Assembly: GCF_030272615.1 (NCBI RefSeq)
Contig: NC_081411.1
Coordinates: 46,290,517-46,354,516 of the forward strand
Direction: 5' to 3'
From: Cryptomeria japonica
Lineage: Eukaryota; Streptophyta; Pinopsida; Cupressales; Cupressaceae
Length of the DNA stretch: 64,000 bases
In this document: positions 35,247 through 46,328 of the stretch, piece after piece
Numbering within the stretch: the first letter of the stretch is position 1
How the letters are laid out: each line of letters begins with the position of its first letter
Position numbers and translations under genes: made by a program
The notes under the pieces: model-generated
What the model saw: the letters and a program-made list of their open reading frames with translations, nothing else
The model's database searches: none
What the model was told of the DNA's origin: nothing

Positions 35247-35434
35247 GCCTGGGCTATTGTCAGCCTTTTTTGGTTTTTAGTCTGTGATCTTTTGCTTGCT
35301 GGCGTTTTCTTTGCCAACTGTCTTTCCTTTGATCGATGTCTTTTGTTTAGCTGTGCTGCAATGTTTATCTTTTGATCTTCTATCTATAGTAGGTTTCAGG
35401 GGCCCATCAAAACCTGTTTTCCCTTAATCAAAAA
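35247..35434 (+). mobile_element. 5'-truncated LINE insertion with 17-bp TSD
   Basis: 188 bases ending GGGGCCCATCAAAACC...CCCTTAATCAAAAA, with a T-rich body resembling plant LINE 3' ends. It is flanked by CATTTGGGTGATGATTA (35230-35246) and CATTTGAGTGATGATTA (35435-35451), which differ at one base. Copies C (about 39710) and D (about 55690) have the uninterrupted target. An A-rich end plus a long duplication means target-primed reverse transcription. A SINE is the alternative. Confidence 0.85.
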
Positions 35435-35829
35435 CATTTGAGTGATGATTAAGAGTTAAAGTTAGAAGAATATATGATAAGTGATAAGATTATTAGAACA
35501 TTGTAGGATGAGCATTAGAAAACTAGATATTTAGCTTTCAATACTTGACATTATTATTCAGAAAGGTTTTATATTTTTCAAGGATAGAAATGTACTTGTA
35601 TGCATTAACTTCTATTTTTGTGAAAGATATTAGTAGTAATATATAAATATACCGATTCCATCACATTAGTTTAGTTCACCAGTCAAACTTTTGTTTTAAT
35701 AAGATAAAACACATTTTTAAAGGGCCCTAAAACTATCTACAATGACCAATAGTTGCACACTAAAAATAAACAAACAAGGAACACACTAATAAAAATAGCA
35801 AAAAGGTAAAACAACAAAGAAGAAAAACA

Positions 35830-36251
35830 AGACATGAGTCCAAGCTAACCTATAAAATCTCTTTCAAAATCTTGGTGGCCTCCATATTCTTTTGTATGCT
35901 TTGGTCATGCCTGTCCATGACATCTATAATCGCTTGGGTTGGAACACCACTAGCCTTTGATTGGCTACAGGTTCTAAAGAGGGCCCCCCAGACCTTGGAC
36001 AAAACCTATAGCAACGAGATCCACATTCCCCACTTTCACACCATTAGCATCAAAACATTTATCTTTTATCTATTTTGTTCTCATCCCTAGGATTTGTACA
36101 GTTTCATTTAACACACAAAGATCACTCACATTCCTCTAAACAACCTCTTTGCTAATCTTAACTAGAGTTTTAAACTTATTATTAATCTTGGCCACAAAAC
36201 TTCCCAAAGAATAAATTCTTTTCTCCTGAATTGACTTCATGTGCTTCACAT
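35830..36251 (-). pseudogene. delta ORF family, truncated copy (copy B)
   Basis: Aligns with 40090-40510 and 56060-56470. It is the 3' end, on the minus strand, of the unidentified coding block described at 40080-41950. The truncation at 36251 is the border with copy C. Confidence 0.6.
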
Positions 36252-37871
36252 CATTATAGTGAAAGGATTCCTTAAGAAAGCTATGAAGTAAGAATATTTG
36301 AACAAGAAATGCATGAGAAATGGATATCTATGTATTATAGTGAAAGGATTCCTTAGAAAGCTATGAACTAGTTTGAAAAACTAAAAAGAGATTAGCTAAT
36401 TACGTCAAGCATATGCTCACAAATGTCACATTACAAATAAATAATATTCTCCAAAAATAACTTAGATATTCATGGATATACCTAAGTCAAGGGAGCTCTA
36501 GATGATTTTAATAATATTATTTATAAATTATAATCAATAGGATAATTTAGAGTGTAAAACTTGGAATTATAAATTTGGCAACTTATAGACAATCAAATAT
36601 CAAACATAAAAAAATATCCAATTGATTTAGGATGTGATTCGACACAAGGAGCCACCAAAAGGAAATCCTTAAATTTTATACATTGTAGAGTAACATCATA
36701 ATAAAGTGTGGGGCAAGCTGAGGTAAATCACAAGTTGAGTGTGATGATGGTTATGAATATAAATATCAATGAATTTTGAATCCTTAGCCAAGTCAATTCA
36801 AACACAAACATGGTTTTGGAGATGGGTTGTATAGAATCTCTCAAGTTTAGGGCTAGTGACCCTCTCCAGCAAGGTAGTGACAGTATGTACAAAGTTTCAA
36901 CATGAAAGGAGTAAACTTGGAAGCTTCAGTAAAACCAAAGCATAGAGATATGACTCATTGAAGATAGAAAATACCTTGCCTATAGTTCAAAGATAACTGA
37001 AAACATCCAAAAATATGAAGTCCACCATGCCTAAATAGAGTCTCAACATGGATAGCCTTAGAAAATAAAGAAAAGAACCCTTTCATTTAATATTAAAAGG
37101 AATCAAGTCAAATACCCATATGGAGTCCATTTCATGTTGATCAAATGTATTTGCCAACATTTAGGGGTACTTCATAAATAAAAAAGATGAATAAAGAAAA
37201 ATTCTCTAGCCCCTTACAAGCACAATCAAACTCAGTACTATATAAAACCACATCAATTGGGAAAATAGAAGTGTACCTCATAAAAAAAATTGTACAAACA
37301 TTAGAGCCCACTTCTTCAAGGGAGCCTTTTTGTAGAGCCACCAAACCATGAATAGTAGACTGAAGTACTAGTAGGTTGAAGTTGTTTGAAGCCATATAAA
37401 GGAATGACCAATGAACACACAATAAGTATATCTAAGAAAATAGTGGTTTCCTATAGTAAGGTTACATTATAAGATAAGGAAAGCCAAAGTCTACAAAAAA
37501 GACATAAATCTAAGACAAGCTATGTTTTCCAACCAAGAACTAAGATTAAGTCAACGCTCTCATTAGATCTTGAAATAAAAAAAATGTGTCTATTAATTAC
37601 TATTTTTCTTCTTCTTGTATTGAAGAATTTCAAGCCAATCCCTAAACATTTTGTTACCTCAATCAAGAACACAAGTTTAAATCTCTTATAGATTCATTTA
37701 AGTTTATTTGATAGATTCAATTAAATTCATTTGATTACAATTATTAAGAATAATATAATCTCATTAAATTTATATTTTAAGCTATAAAATGGATTAAAAT
37801 AAACCTAATATTTATAAATAAAAATATGCAGTAATAACTTATTTTATTTTAAATAAATATATATATTACTA

Positions 37872-37877
37872 TTTATT
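37872..37877 (-). terminator. polyadenylation signal AATAAA of the copy C defensin
   Basis: Minus-strand AATAAA, 93 bases downstream of the stop codon. Fits a short 3' UTR. No transcript evidence. Confidence 0.5.
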
Positions 37878-37969
37878 TAAATAGTAGTCTTATTGGATAT
37901 GCCTTCTCCCATTACAACTGTTGTAACAGTAACTATAACTGATACAAGCTAATTCGTCGCATTGCTATT

Positions 37970-38332
37970 CTAGCAGGGACTAAAACAGATACAAGCCGTT
38001 AGCTTTGAAGTCCACTTGCAGTCTCCAAAATCGGCATGATCATCATCTGTACAGGTCGTGTCACAACGCCCAGTATCACCCGGAAAAATGCATGCCCCGT
38101 GATAATGACCGCTCCAAAATCCGCAATACCTGCGGTAGTCATATAACATGGGTACGTCTAATACCGAACAAATTCAAAACTCGTAAGTATTTCAGAATTT
38201 ATTTTTACTCGTGCGACCAAATAAATCTAGAAAATTTGATTAAAGAGAAGAATAATGGATATTACTAGAAGCAAAAACAGAAGACGCCATGACCAGTAAC
38301 AACAGCACAGACACATATACGCCCTTCGCCAT
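37970..38332 (-). CDS. plant defensin-like peptide, two exons, intact
   Basis: Exon 1 is 38332-38266 (67 nt), the intron 38265-38158 (108 nt, GTAATATCC...TATTAG, phase 1), exon 2 38157-37970 with stop TAG. The product is 84 residues. Residues 1-21 form a signal peptide (MAKGVYVSV, a Leu/Val core, cleavage likely after SSVFA). The mature part has eight cysteines spaced C-x10-C-x8-C-x3-C-x10-C-x8-C-x1-C-x3-C, with C8 as last residue, and a gamma-core GDC-x8-C. That is the CS-alpha-beta pattern of plant defensins, secreted cationic or neutral peptides usually acting against microbes or as signals. The intron position near the signal-peptide end is also typical. AATAAA lies 93 bases after the stop and TATA-like sites lie upstream. 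Loop C2-C3 is longer than in classic defensins, so 'defensin-like' is safer. Target unknown. Confidence 0.9.
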
Positions 38333-38371
38333 GATATTGCAACGAAATCTATTCTGTGAGAATATGTTATA

Positions 38372-38403
38372 ACTTATAGTGATGCTATTATTATTACTTA
38401 TAG
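38372..38403 (-). promoter_or_regulatory. TATA-like sites of the copy C defensin
   Basis: On the minus strand CTATAAGT occurs at 38403-38396 and again at 38379-38372, about 65 and 40 bases before the ATG. The surrounding 200 bases are conserved upstream of the orphan exon (39008-39200), of the copy D gene (54992-55180) and at the empty site in copy B. Confidence 0.5.
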
Positions 38404-38559
38404 TCCAGGAATAGTAGCTCCGGATTTTCTTAAAGACAATTTATTCATTGTTAATATCGAGTAATGAGAGATTCAAAGGGTTAGTTTCGTTTTTTGTGGT
38501 CATAAATATATTCTCATTCTTGATTTTGTGAATATTTATTTTAATATTTTTAATTAATA

Positions 38560-38870
38560 GAGAAGGTCTGTTTATCAAAAAAAATTGCAGTAGTAGTAGA
38601 CAAATGCTCCAATAATAGATCACCTTTTTTGAGATTTTTTTATTATAATTAGTTCATTTGTGAACCATTACTGACTCATTTGTGCACCACTACTAGAAGA
38701 TTTGTGCAAAATTATCCACTATTGATACATGTGATATTCATTAATGAACATTCCATTATCAATTTGTTTGTCTCCTTTGCAATCTAGTACCGAGAGTTGG
38801 ACTGACAAAAAGGTGTCCACTATTAGAACTATGTCCACTACTGATATCCTTCCCTAATAAGGATTTCAGA
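38560..38870. other. no gene seen: spacer between the defensin promoter and the orphan exon
   Basis: AT-rich sequence unrelated to the neighbouring defensin gene. Homology of the orphan copy to the intron ends near 38870, so this spacer stands where its exon 2 should be. Confidence 0.6.
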
Positions 38871-38940
38871 ATTTAGTTTTTAATTGTGTAACCAAATAAA
38901 TATAGAAAAATTGATTAAAAATACGAATAATGGATATTAC

Positions 38941-39007
38941 TAGAAGGAAAAACGGAAGACGCAATGACCAATATCAACAGCACAGTCACATACACGCTCT
39001 TCGCCAT
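38941..39007 (-). pseudogene. orphan defensin-like exon 1 (signal peptide)
   Basis: 67 nt with the same length and phase as exon 1 of the intact gene. It reads MAKSVYVTVLLILVIASSVFPS and then the donor GTAATATCC. The signal peptide is unbroken except that Pro replaces Ala at the likely cleavage site. The following intron homologue runs about 70 bases and then ends at 38870 without acceptor or exon 2. The promoter flank upstream is present. It arose by a partial tandem duplication about 675 bases from the intact gene. It could act as an alternative first exon for 38157-37970, but no evidence shows that. Confidence 0.85.
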
Positions 39008-39960
39008 GATATCGCAACGTAATCTATTCTGTGAGAATATGTTATAGTGATGTTATTATTATTATTATTACTTATAGTCCAGGAACGGTGTCTCCGGACT
39101 TCCAAAAGACAATTTATTTCTTGATACTATCAAGTAACAGGAGATAGAAAGTATTTCGTTTGGTTTTTTGTGAGGGTAAATATATTCTTTTCCTTGATTT
39201 GAACATGGTAAATATCATCGACCCTTTCTCACGTTTTAACATGTTAATTATCGACCAAGCTTCAGGGCAGAGCTATGAATTTATTTTGGATGTTGGATTA
39301 TAATATGCCAAGTGTTCTATATGGAAAAGTTACATGCTATATTCAATATATGGTTATTATTATTATATTTCAATAAATGAAAAGATATAGTTATTTCTTT
39401 AGATTTAAAAAAATAAAAGCACAAGGTTGCCGTAATCTATATTTGTCATTTATAACAGATTTTAGAATGTGTCCAATTTTTATCATGAGTCAAATCTAGA
39501 AATAAGATATAGATTTGAAAAGGATTGATAGATCTATTTTCTTGGTTATTGCACAAGAAGAGACTCTATGTCTTGACAAAATTTAATGTAGGGCATATCA
39601 ATTTATCATGTTAATTCTTGACAAATTATTTGTAGTTTACAACAACCATGCATATGAAGTCTTATTAACCTCAATACCACTAAGAACAATTATTGTGTAC
39701 TTAGACAACAACATTTGAGTGACAATTAAGACTTAAAGTTGAAATAAGATATGATAAGACTATTAGAACATTGGAGGATGAGCGTTAGAAAACTAGAGAT
39801 TTAGCTATTAAGAATTGACACTATTATTTAGAAAGGTTATATATATTTTGAGGATACAAGTGTACTTATATGCATTAATTTCTATTTTTGTGAAGGATAT
39901 AAGTAGTCATATATAAATCCATCGATTCCATCCTATTAGTTTAGTTCAATGGTCAAAAGT
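39008..39960. repeat. gamma block: conserved defensin upstream flank, copy C
   Basis: Aligns with 34500-35720 (copy B, interrupted by the LINE), 54989-55950 (copy D) and a 200-base remnant at 29431-29640 (copy A). No coding sequence seen. It is the 5' flank of the defensin genes. Confidence 0.75.
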
Positions 39961-40079
39961 TTTCTTTGAAGGAGCCCTAAAACCATTTACAATGACCAAC
40001 AATTGCTTATTGAATATAAACAAAGAAGAAGCCCACTAGCAACAATAGCAAAAAAATAAAACAACAAACAAGCAAAACA

Positions 40080-41950
40080 AGACATCAGCCCGAACTAACC
40101 TATAGAAGCCCTTCCAGAATCTTGGCGACCTGCATATCCTTTTCAATTATTTGGTCATGCATGTCCATGAAATTTGAAATCGCTTGGGTTGGAACACAAA
40201 AAACCATAGATTGGCTATAGATTCTAGAGAGGGGCCCTTGCACCTTGGACAAAACCTAATTCCCAAAGCCACCAACAAGATCCACATTCTTCACTTTCAC
40301 ACCATTAGCATTAGAATATTTAGCTTTTATCTTTTTTATTCCCATTCCTAGGGTTTGGATAGTTTCATTCAACACACAAAGACCACTCACATTCCTCTAA
40401 ACAATTTCCTTGCTAACCTTAACCATAGTTTTAATCTCATTATTAATGTTGGCCAACAAACTTTCTAGACAAATGATTCTTTTAAACCAATTCAACTTTA
40501 TGTGACTCACATCATTACCAACTATTTTAATTAAAGACAACATTTTCTTAGATTTCTTATTATCCATACCCTTGCTCCCCATCAATAAAACATTCTCCAC
40601 CTCGTGAAAGAGAGAGAAAAGGTTGCTTTGGATATCCATAATCTGATAGACCACCCTATTAGTCATGTTGGTATGATCATTAGTAGCCTTTGAAAGAAGC
40701 ATCCTAACACCCTCAATGGTATTCAAGGGTTCTCCCTAGAGATGTCCTTCAAAACACTATAATCAGAATCAACGCGAACATACAACCCATCCTTCTAAGG
40801 AACCACATATTTGTGTGCTACCATCTCTTCTCTAGTATCATTATCAAACAAGTGATTCTTATTATCCATGTTAGCACTTCCTCGCACATCAACACTCATC
40901 CTTTTTGGATTTGTTAGCGAAAGAGTCCATCTTACCCTTGTAGGTGTCCAAGGGTTCCCCAATGTTAGCATTGAGGTTAAGCCCAATCCTTTTCTCCTTT
41001 TTAGAATTCACTCACAAATCTTCAAATGTGCTACTCCTAATGGGGGTAATAATCTCAACCTCATCCTCCTTAGCTGCAAAACCCTTAGACCAAGAAAGAG
41101 ATGGTCATTTTTTGGCTTTCTTTTTCAACATGGACTACTTCCTATTACCAATGTGATAATCATCCTCATCATCTAAGGCCTCATCCTTAGAGATAGTGGA
41201 TTAATTTGAATAAAACACCTTGATATTTTGGGTATACTCAAATTTACACTTCCCCATGGGAGGCTTAATGGGAACAAACACAATATTTTCATATTCCATG
41301 TTGAGGAGGAAAAGGCCCTCATGGATGAATAAGGAAGAGGAATTATTTCTATGCTCATTAATTATAAAAGTAAGAGAGGAAACAAGATAGAAAGGAAATG
41401 AAACCAAACACCTATGGTGAATGTGTTTAAGAAAAAAAATGATGCCCAAAAAATTTGGTGAAATGGTCGTTTAGGATAAAATACCTCATAGTAGCTTTAG
41501 CCATCTCTACCCATAAAGGTTTGATGGTGTCATGCTTGTAGCCCTCCGACTTGGTCCTTTCCACTTTCTCAAACTTATCTTCCTTGAAAAATAGAGCAAT
41601 GAATTCCTCTGACTTCTTTATTTCTCTATACACCTTATCACCCTTATAGAAAAGGTGAGTAACTCTGACTATCAATTCTTTAGATATGAAAAACTCTACC
41701 TTGTAAACTGAGAGGGTCCCAATCTTCCAAACACTAAGGAAAGCCTTGGTAGATAGAGGATAATGGCCATGAAGCTATTACATGAATATGGTGACCCCAC
41801 CTACCTTCAACTTATCCAAAATTGAGGAAATATTCTATTTCTCATAGGAAATAGGCTCCACCTAAAATCTATCCCTTCCCATAGAGAAAGTAGGACTACT
41901 ACTTTACAAACAAGGCATAACAATAGGATAAAAATGACAAGGGAAAGAAA
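40080..41950 (-). pseudogene. delta ORF family, full copy (unidentified)
   Basis: On the minus strand the text runs from about 41950 (FLSVWKIGTLSVYKVEFFIS) through the open pieces 41675-41427 (ELIVRVTHLFYKGDKVYRE-type, ending FFGHHFF), 41449-41201 (FPFYLVSSLTFIINEHRN, EGLFLL), an acidic DDEDDYHIGNRK block, SLSWSKGF, and 40726-40397, a charged helical part (VENVLLMGSKGMDNK, SLLANINNEI). Stops and frameshifts separate the pieces. About 500 codons originally. No catalytic or zinc motif is seen and the family is unknown to me. Two more copies are at 35830 and 56060. It may be a dead host gene duplicated with the defensin, or an ORF of a repeat. Confidence 0.5.
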
Positions 41951-42973
41951 CAAAATTAACTAAGAAAGTGATGGAATCAAACAAAGATGGGGTTAAATAA
42001 TAAACAACCGTAATCTATGTGAAGTGAAAAGTGAGAGGACAAGGCATAATCATTAGCCAAAAGGGTAGAGGAAACTAGGCCAACTCATCATGAAGGTGAT
42101 AAGGATATAGAAGGATCCTAAACCTCCAATTTTGAAGATTAAATAATAAGGGAATAAGGAGAATGGAAAAAATGCTAAAATTATTGTATATTAACATTCA
42201 CAGGCATCGTTAGAAGTCAATAGATGAATATCATGGGGAAGAGCATCATTCATCCCTCACAAATTTACCTAGAGTCACTAAAACACCAAAATTAGAAAAG
42301 TAGGCCATAACCTTGTTGCCTTCTTTATAAGTATGGGATATGAGGAAATCATCCAAGGTGTTATTAATGTCCAAACAATCTACAATAAGCCCTCAAATGG
42401 TATGACTGGGTTTTTGCAATCCCTTCATATAATGAATGATTTTCAAAGAGTCACCTTCAATTCAAACATTACTGTAACCCTTATAGTCAACTTGAGCCCA
42501 ATGAAGCTAGAATAAACTTCAACAAAGTGGAATGTCTAAAAGCCTAAGGGGATGACCATTTCTAAAAGAGACATACCATTGTGATTACGAGCAACTCCCC
42601 CATATCTAGCTAGCCCAAGAATCCTTTTACTGCCCCATCAATATTTCTCTTAAACCAGGTAGTAGAAGGAACTTCAAAACCAAATTGTCTCTAACTTGTT
42701 TATATTTCTAGAGAGGAATAGAAATATCACAAGGAAAGAGCTAGCTCTAAGAAATATGCTTCTAAAAGTAAAAAACAATCACTTTAGGCCCCTAATGAAC
42801 CATGGGCATGGTTACAAGAAAGATGTATTTGATAGCCAACCAAATCATGAGAGCAAGCTTGGGAGTAGTGGTCAAAATTTTATTATCCAATAGAGTAAAA
42901 AAAAATTTTAATAATAATATGTAAAATATGTGTCTTTCAAAATTGAGTTAGGTTCTCCTTATTAAAATATGTA
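41951..42973. other. no gene seen
   Basis: Short open readings at 42333-42515 and 42696-42893 show no recognisable domain and no partner elsewhere in the window. Confidence 0.5.
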
Positions 42974-42978
42974 ACTTG

Positions 42979-44472
42979 TGTTGGCAATATTACATTATAA
43001 TAGATAATGAAAGATTGTTGACATTTCAATAAGGATATTGAGAAGGTTGTTGATGATTATGGACATAACTGATTAAAGATGTTTTACTATCTTGATATGA
43101 TTATTTTGTCATTGATGTCAAGAAATTGATTTTCTAATTCAGTATGATGTTGCCATATCTGAGAAGTATGATATGAAGATTATAAAGAAGTCGGTAAAGA
43201 CACAGGAAAGAATATGATGAATAAAGGGGATAAGTTATTCAATGATCAACCCTACCGAGTCAGACAATGATGAGATCTTGATATTTTAGATTGTTTTAAA
43301 CATCATACATATGTTGTAAAATGTAAAGGTTAATACTAGACTATGATATCAGGCAAAGAACCTAGTCGGTAAACCCTAAGGTTATCGTTGTCAGTTAATG
43401 AAGACAGAATGTCTACCGAATGAAGTTTAGTATTCACTGAGTTGTAACTGAGCTATAAAAGAATGCATTAAATGTTTACATGTGATATTTAATGAAAGAA
43501 GCTGATGAGCTAGAGTGGATCATTGATTGGTAAGCCATGGAAGAATTATGTTAATGAATCTAAGGCAATGGAAAGTCGGCATGAAGATCTACAACTCAGA
43601 TTGAACTGCATTACCCTAACACAAGTTCCAAGGTGAATGTGCAAGTTCCAAGGTGGGATAAAACATTTTCAGATCGAAAGATACAATGAACCTAGACAAG
43701 ATTAAAGATCTGATGGCTATGATTGATCATGGGAAATGTGATCAAGGAGATTAAGCAGTTAGAAGATTGTTTATAAATAGGAAACTGTTGATAAGCAATG
43801 TATGCGGGCAAGTGTATGCACAGGGATGGTACATAGTGATTACCGAGCATAGAAGCTTGAAGACTTGTTAGTATGACAGAGTATTGATGCCCAACAGATA
43901 GACAAGATTAGTTCTATGTCTAGATTGTATTGAACAAATAGGAATCTTCTTTAACATTTTAGATGTGAAGTTGTAGATAGATTTTCATTACTGTTATTTT
44001 GTGAAAGTGACAGGAAATCTCTTAACCGAGTGGACTTAATAGTCTTATATGTGAATCCTCTAACAAGGTGACATTCTGATTGAGTGTTTGAAATCCTTTG
44101 ACATGGTCACTTCTAACAAAGTGAAGATCCCAATAGATCTGAGGGAAATCCCTTAACTGGGTCACATCTAGCAATGTGTTGGTAATCTTTAACAGGATTT
44201 ACTTTTAACCGAGCATACTCTAGAAGAGTATATTTCTTAGTGGGTCCGAAATCCCACAGTGGTTTTTCCCTATTTGGGTTTCCATGTTAAATCTGGTGTT
44301 ATGAGGTTTATATTGTTCATATGCTTTTGAGTTTGCATGTTTGATAGTTTTTGGTTATGTGACTGATATATATGTTACCGAGGTTGAATCTGATGTTTTT
44401 ATAGATGATTAAGTTTGGATGATTCACCCCCCCCTCTCATCTTGTTGGCTATTGGATCTGTACTTATATTAA
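42979..44472 (+). repeat. copia LTR related to copia-1, solo or truncated
   Basis: Starts TGTTGGCAATATT and is co-linear with 4220-5789 throughout, including the pyrimidine run CACCCCCCCCTCTC near 44430. It is followed by a PBS-like AGTATCAGAAC (44472-44482) and then, at 44488-44493, by minus-strand integrase text of another copia element. ACTTG occurs before the TG (42974-42978) and at 44488-44492. That could be a target duplication if the LTR end is ...CTATCA at 44487. Confidence 0.75.
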
Positions 44473-44499
44473 GTATCAGAACTATCAACTTGAATACCT

Positions 44500-44900
44500 T
44501 GAAACTCTCTAATGCATCATATTTTTCTTTAAAGAAAGTAACCCATGTGTCATTCTAGAATAATAATCAATAAGTAACATAAAATAGCCTTCACTATTTA
44601 GTCATATTTTTATTGTAGGTCCACATAGGTTTATACAAATTAGCTCTAAGACTTTTGAATTAGCGTACTCTTTGTTCTTGAATCTGTTATTTGTTTACTT
44701 TCCCAATTGATGTTCCATAGATAAATATTTGTAGGTTTTATAATCCTTGGCAAATATCTCACAACATGATTGGAATTAATATTCACAATATTATCAAATT
44801 TGATATGTTTCATCCTTTTGTGCCATATCCAACATTTTGTAATATATGCCAACAAATAGTTTCTTCCACCATTATCCTTCGCATAGTATACATTTATGTT
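44500..44900 (-). pseudogene. copia-3 GAG-pre-integrase and integrase start
   Basis: Open piece 44855-44646 contains WIWHKRMKHIKFDNIVNI, the HHCC half-site with the second His in place and the Cys of the usual xCH changed to Lys. Further on, in shifted frames, come VDDYSRMT-like text and WVTFFKEKYDALESFKVFK (44493-44560), the integrase core start. The element breaks there. Non-functional. Confidence 0.8.
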
Positions 44901-45022
44901 AGTGCTAATTGCATGTGCATGTAATCTCTTAGATCTTTCCTTTTTGATTTCACATTTTGACCCATGAAATATAAGCTTGTAACCTTTACTACATATCTAA
45001 GTCACACTTAACAAATTATGTC

Positions 45023-45382
45023 TCAGATCCTTAACATAATAACATCACCTATCTTATGCTTACCATCAATTGTAATAGTTTCTTTATGACAAATAGGTGT
45101 AGTTTTGTCACCTATAAACTTTACCGATCCACAATAATGCTTGTCTAAGTCAATAAACTTTCCTTTATCACCTATCATATGATTTGAGCATTTAGAGTCA
45201 ATGATCCACACTTTAGTCTCAAATTTTGTATACATTGTTGTCTTCATAATCATTGATTTCTCACTATTCTTCATGTCTTTTGATTTACCTAATCCTTCAT
45301 TATTTTTCTCTTCTATAGCCAAGAACAAATATTCTTCAATTGAGTCATCACCATCTTGTTTTTCAGATGAGTAGGTCTCCAT
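45023..45382 (-). pseudogene. copia-3 protease
   Basis: Open 119-codon piece: METYSSEKQDGDDSIEEYLFLAIE linker, then VWIIDSKCSNHMIGDKGKF. The catalytic D-S-G is D-S-K here, so it is inactive. The start of this text recurs on the plus strand at the right end of the window (63846-64000), which shows that both belong to one family. Confidence 0.82.
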
Positions 45383-45420
45383 TGAGAAAAAAATCTTTAT
45401 AGGTTTGTCCCTATCATCTA

Positions 45421-46272
45421 TTATATTATTTTTATCACTACTTTTGTAATGATCTTTCCTTTATTATCATCATTAGATCTCTTTCTGTAATCTTTCCTAT
45501 ACATAAATCTAAAACCATAATAGCCATTTCTTTCATAATTGAAATATTTAAAGGGTAACGTACCTTTATATTTTCCAAATCCTTTTTTTAGTCTTCTCAC
45601 CAAATTTTCTTCAATCTCATCCATGTCATTTCTTGATTCAAGTTCATCTTTAATATTCTTTGTAGATTTAAATTCCACTTCTTTCCTTTCCTTTTTGATT
45701 TCTTCTAGTTCAACAATCTCAAAATAATAGACAAAACCATAGATCTTATCCATGACACAGTTGTCCATGTCATTGCTTTCTTCAATGTCATACTTATCAG
45801 ACTTGTAGCTTTAATTTAGTGTTAACATCACCTTCCTCACAACTTCACTTTATTCTAACTTACCTCGAATATTCCTAATTGCACTCACAACTTCATTTAC
45901 TTAATGTAGATATTCCTATATTATCAAACATGTTCTTTAGATTTGTAATCCTGGATTTATTTTTCTTTAACTCACTCTCATACACACTATTTAGCTTGTC
46001 CTATACTTTTTTAGTATAGTTGAAACTCACAACTTTTCCAAATAATTATCACTCAAACAATTGACAATTCTAACTATAACCATTGCATTCTTCTCATATG
46101 CCATGATCTCATCTGAAGTTGTAGGACCATTCTGAGGTACAATATAACTACTCTTATTAATTTCTCATATTTTAGTTGGCATGGCTGCTAAGTCAAACTC
46201 CATCCTTTCTTTCCAATATACATAATTTATGCCATCAAACTTTAGTGCCTTATAATTGACTTGAAGTGCCAT
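45421..46272 (-). pseudogene. copia-3 gag
   Basis: Starts at ATG 46272: MALQVNYKALKFDGINYVYW, the N-terminal Gag block of copia elements (F-x-G-x-N-Y-x-x-W-K). The middle is frameshifted. The C-terminal piece 45768-45421 has a Lys/Glu-rich helix, RRLKKGFGKYKGTLPFKYF, and a decayed zinc knuckle with cysteines replaced by Tyr and Phe. The PBS is 44 bases upstream of the start. Confidence 0.8.
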
Positions 46273-46315
46273 TTTGGATCTTCTTGAAGTGCTTAAGCTT
46301 CTGAAGTGTAACAAA

Positions 46316-46328
46316 GCTCTGTGACCAA
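46316..46328 (-). other. PBS of copia-3
   Basis: Minus-strand TTGGTCACAGAGC directly inside the LTR, one base from its end. It matches the initiator tRNA-Met site TTGGTATCAGAGC at 11 of 13 bases. Confidence 0.78.

Larger units (their letters stand above)
29655..36251. repeat. segmental duplication copy B
   Basis: Starts TTCTATTATATATACACAT, as copy A does. It then has the copia LTR/gag part (to about 32830), a conserved alpha block (32930-34490), the excised defensin site (34495), the upstream flank (34500-35720, with a LINE insert at 35247-35434) and a truncated delta block (35830-36250). Copy C begins directly at 36252. Confidence 0.85.
36252..41950. repeat. segmental duplication copy C
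   Basis: Alpha block (36252-37890), intact defensin gene (37970-38332), orphan defensin exon 1 (38941-39007), upstream flank (39008-39960) and full delta block (40080-41950). It starts at AAAGGATTCCTTAAGAAAGCTATGAA, the alpha start of copies B and D, and lacks the copia part found in A, B and D. Confidence 0.85.

Noticed and set aside
38005-38268. 87-codon plus-strand reading over the defensin
   Set aside because: Antisense shadow; the minus strand has the spliced eight-cysteine gene.
41951-42973. Small plus-strand readings 42333-42515 and 42696-42893 as genes
   Set aside because: Short, no recognisable motif, no copies in the window.
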